Positions 17,044 through 18,886 of a stretch of DNA of 18,886 nt are shown here, piece by piece. Within the stretch, counting starts at the first letter, position 1. Every line of letters begins with the position of its first letter. A program made the position numbers and the translations under genes. The notes under the pieces are model-generated. The model did not search any database. It was not told the DNA's origin and saw nothing but the letters and a program-made list of their open reading frames with translations. The DNA lies in assembly GCA_026770575.1 (NCBI GenBank), contig MU657442.1, forward strand, positions 25,364 through 44,249, in the 5' to 3' direction. The stretch comes from Pelagophyceae sp. CCMP2097. Lineage: Eukaryota; Sar; Pelagophyceae.

Positions 17044-17084
17044 GTATTATGACGAAAGCTTGCACTTTCATTGTGTCATAATAC
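17044..17084. other. Inverted repeat at the host gene stop codon
   Basis: The outer arms GTATTATGAC (17044-17053) and GTCATAATAC (17075-17084) are perfectly complementary. Inside them GAAAG and CTTTC (17054-17058 and 17065-17069) pair around CTTGCA. The TGA stop of the minus-strand frame (17076-17078) lies within the right arm. It could be an RNA hairpin, a small inverted-repeat element or a cruciform site. Confidence 0.4.
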
Positions 17085-18293
17085 TTCTTCCGTGTGTTTA
17101 CTGCAGAGTATGAGCGGAATCAAGTCTTGCTTAAATAGACAAGGAGAGCTGTGAGCGAGATAACGGCTCTGAAATCGAGGTTTTGATCCGGCGGCGGCGC
17201 CGGCCCGTTTGGGCATCCCGGCGAGGCTAAGATGGCCCGCTACAAGCGCCAACGCGCCGCGCCCCTGGAGCGGTTCGATCGCGTCGAGGGATTTGACGCG
17301 ACCGGTGTCTCGGGCACGGTCGTCACGGTCGCTTCCGACGCCGTGACGGTGCAGCCGGACAGCGTGGGCGCCCAGTGCGTCGTGGTGGCCCGCGTTGGGT
17401 CTGGCGCGACGATCATCCCTCCGGTGATCCCCGCGGCAGACCCGGACGGCGATGCCGTCGTGCGAGTGCCACGGTTCGGGCAGCTCGAACGCGGCGACAC
17501 CGTGCGGGCGATGGTCGCCGGCGCCGAGGTTCACGCACTCGCCCAGGGCGTGTCGCAGAGCGGCGCGCTCAATTGCTTCCTCTGGCAGCGCGTCGATGAG
17601 CTGCCGGCGGCGTTGCAGTTTTATGGCCTTTCGCACGGCGTCGAGCTTCATCTTTGCACCCTCCGCAGCGAGGCGCGCCTCCACCTGCGCGACCACCCGC
17701 GCGTCCACCTGCGCCTCCAGCGCAGCCAACTGGGCCGCGTACGTGGCCCGAGCCCCGTCTTGCCTCGCGTCGTTGGCGGCGGCGAGCGCTTGACCGCCGC
17801 CAGCGCCGTGCTTCTTCTTCGGGGACCGCGAGGCCCGCTTGGGCTCTGGAGGTGCCCGGCGAGCCGCCTTGGGCGCTGCTTGTTGCCGCGCGGCGGCAGC
17901 CGGGCAGTCGCGTTCGGGCGACGCGTTGCTACGCCGCTTCTTGGCGACGCCAATCGCGGGGCCAAAGACGTCCGTCGCATTCTGCGGGCCATGCGGCACG
18001 GAGCCCTCGTCGGGGTTGTACGCAATGTGCGTGATGTGGTAGCCGCGAGGCCCGTCCTGACCGGCAGCCGCCTTAAACCACTTGCCCAGGTGACAGACGA
18101 GCGGCTCCTTTTGGGCCGCCGCCACGAGCTGCGCGCGCGTGAGGCCGTAGGCCTGCTCGAGGTGCTCGACGAGCACGAACCGGCGCGTAAGTTCCAATGT
18201 AGAAGAGGCCGAGAAGCGCCACGCCTCTGCCGCGTCTTGAAGCATCGCCGGACGGCCGCCGCGGGGCGCCTCCGCCTGTATGAAAGCTGTCAT
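17076..18293 (-). CDS. Host GC-rich gene, Ala/Arg-rich unknown protein
   Basis: The ATG at 18293 (MTAFIQAEAPRGG) opens a 405-codon frame with GC-rich third positions, unlike the viral genes. Residues about 15-100 look like a folded domain (WRFSASSTLELTRRFVLVEH; LVCHLGKWFKAAAG; YHITHIAYNPDEG). A low-complexity basic stretch follows (PKAARRAPPEPKRASRSPKKKHG), then a probable coiled coil (AAQLAALEAQVDARVVAQVE; KMKLDAVRKAIKLQRRRQLI). After about residue 245 the sequence becomes His/Arg/Asp-rich and less protein-like, and third-position bias moves to another phase. The true end or an intron may therefore lie near 17540-17560. No family is recognised. Nuclear or chromatin roles would be guesses. 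It is native host sequence next to the insertion. Confidence 0.5.
   Translation of the reverse strand: MTAFIQAEAPRGGRPAMLQDAAEAWRFSASSTLELTRRFVLVEHLEQAYGLTRAQLVAAAQKEPLVCHLGKWFKAAAGQDGPRGYHITHIAYNPDEGSVPHGPQNATDVFGPAIGVAKKRRSNASPERDCPAAAARQQAAPKAARRAPPEPKRASRSPKKKHGAGGGQALAAANDARQDGARATYAAQLAALEAQVDARVVAQVEARLAAEGAKMKLDAVRKAIKLQRRRQLIDALPEEAIERAALRHALGECVNLGAGDHRPHGVAAFELPEPWHSHDGIAVRVCRGDHRRDDRRARPNAGHHDALGAHAVRLHRHGVGSDRDDRARDTGRVKSLDAIEPLQGRGALALVAGHLSLAGMPKRAGAAAGSKPRFQSRYLAHSSPCLFKQDLIPLILCSKHTEEVL
17232..17560 (+). CDS. Possible host gene start antisense to the GC-rich gene
   Basis: The ATG at 17232 sits in a good eukaryotic context (aagATGg). It reads MARYKRQRAAPLERFDRVEG and continues with regular beta-type sequence (GVSGTVVTVASDAVTVQPDS; GATIIPPVIPAADPDGD). 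Over 17281-17340 the base phase suits this frame: first positions are mostly G and third positions mostly G or C. The frame stays open to 18323, but beyond about 17560 it looks like the shadow of the minus-strand gene. Either two genes converge and overlap here, or one strand's frame is a by-product of high GC. An intron could end the coding part near 17560. Confidence 0.35.
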
Positions 18294-18886
18294 TGCAAAG
18301 TAGAGACGGCAAGGTGCCTATAAGTTGGAGTCGGGTCCCCCCATACGAAATGACCTTTGAGGTGCGAAGAAGACGGCCCCCTCGAGACACAGTGGGCTTT
18401 GGGGCATGCGGGACGCTGGAGAGGCGAAAACGAGCCAACGACGAGGGCTCCGTTGGACCCTAAGGTCTCTATGGCTTGAGACATGCCACCCCAAGAGATG
18501 GGCCATCTTAGGTCCATAGACGAAGGTCCCCGCAAAGAGCCGCACCGGTTTCGGCGCAGGCGCCGCAACTGGAAGGACCAGAACGAGCGACCGACGCCGC
18601 CTCCCTTGGACCTAAGATGTTGTGCCGGATGGGCCTCACGAGACGAACCGATGGACCATCTTGGGTCCAAAGAAGACGGGCCCCGCCCGCGGCGCCACGC
18701 TGCCAAAGCTACCTTCGACCTGTATTATTGTGTAGAGTTTGAACACTGCACTACGAGCTTATTACCATAGCGCACCGGAGGTACTGCAGACCCCCGGAGG
18801 GGGCCTTTGTCTCTATTTCGGTGCTCAAGTAGCTCTTCTTCATTCAACGATGCAAGTAGAGAACGCCGCCGGTTCCTATCAAGTCT
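18294..18886. other. Host region upstream of the GC-rich gene, repeat-bearing
   Basis: Nearly 600 bases without a gene I can support. Several GC-rich open frames cross it on both strands, but their repeated motifs (GPSSLDPRW, GPSSMDLRW on the minus strand) follow the underlying tandem DNA repeat rather than a recognisable protein. Promoter sequences for the minus-strand gene should lie close to 18294-18345. Nothing specific is seen in 18720-18886. Confidence 0.4.
18347..18700 (+). repeat. Diverged tandem repeat, period about 150 bp
   Basis: Units begin near 18347 (GAAATGACCTTTGAGGTGCG), 18497 (GATGGGCCATCTTAGGTCCA) and 18650 (GATGGACCATCTTGGGTCCA). Each is followed by A(G/C)GAAG-type sequence and a GGTCCCC or GGGCCCC block. 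Downstream parts of units 1 and 2 also align (AAAACGAGCCAACGACG with CAGAACGAGCGACCGACG; GTTGGACCCTAAGGT with CTTGGACCTAAGATG). This is a host repeat, at least two full units and one partial. Confidence 0.6.

Larger units (their letters stand above)
16766..17075. other. Right host flank without a recognised gene
   Basis: This is mixed-composition DNA between the element and the host gene, with no coding frame I can support. It holds the direct-repeat partner (16803-16825) and two inverted repeats listed separately. It would form the 3' flank of the minus-strand host gene that stops at 17076. Confidence 0.5.

Overview
The window shows an AT-rich element of about 16.6 kb (about 148-16765) inserted in GC-rich eukaryotic DNA, most likely a microalga or other protist. 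Its inverted ends match each other, from a C6 tract through the box ATACGGGA to an inner edge near 470 and 16442. The gene set is that of a polinton-like virus (PLV) or virophage relative: a double jelly-roll major capsid protein, an A32-type packaging ATPase, two long fibre genes with collagen-like and beta-repeat segments, a class 3 lipase, and a large replication protein. I read it as an endogenous, decaying PLV. The host lineage cannot be named from the sequence.

Layout. 1-147 is host flank with a tRNA-like fragment. 148-470 is the left terminal inverted repeat (TIR), with a G/T-rich tandem tract. 512-774 is a small broken gene. 811-1467 (-) is an intact lipase. 1680-6546 (+) holds a small gene and two broken fibre genes. 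6566-6784 (-) is a short membrane-protein gene with one internal stop. 6809-11166 (+) is the virion module: a broken capsid-associated gene, a basic Gly/Ala-rich protein, another broken gene, the capsid protein and the ATPase. 11230-12065 holds a convergent pair, the minus-strand member carrying an AT-hook. 12090-12335 is a small plus-strand gene. 12322-16398 (-) is a cluster of three genes ending in a 983-residue open frame that joins a degenerate polymerase-like region, a superfamily 1 helicase and two GIY-YIG nuclease domains. 16442-16765 is the right TIR. 16766-18886 is host DNA with a GC-rich gene, an antisense open frame and a tandem repeat of about 150 bp.

Decay is uneven. Structural genes carry many frameshifts, often at homopolymers, and in-frame stops. 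The lipase, the 133-residue protein and nearly all of the helicase fusion are open. In-frame stops that can be compared with internal repeat copies replace Leu or Lys codons, so they look like point mutations rather than a variant genetic code. No retroviral-type or tyrosine integrase and no capsid protease was recognised. This makes the double GIY-YIG fusion the most interesting candidate for processing or mobilising the ends.
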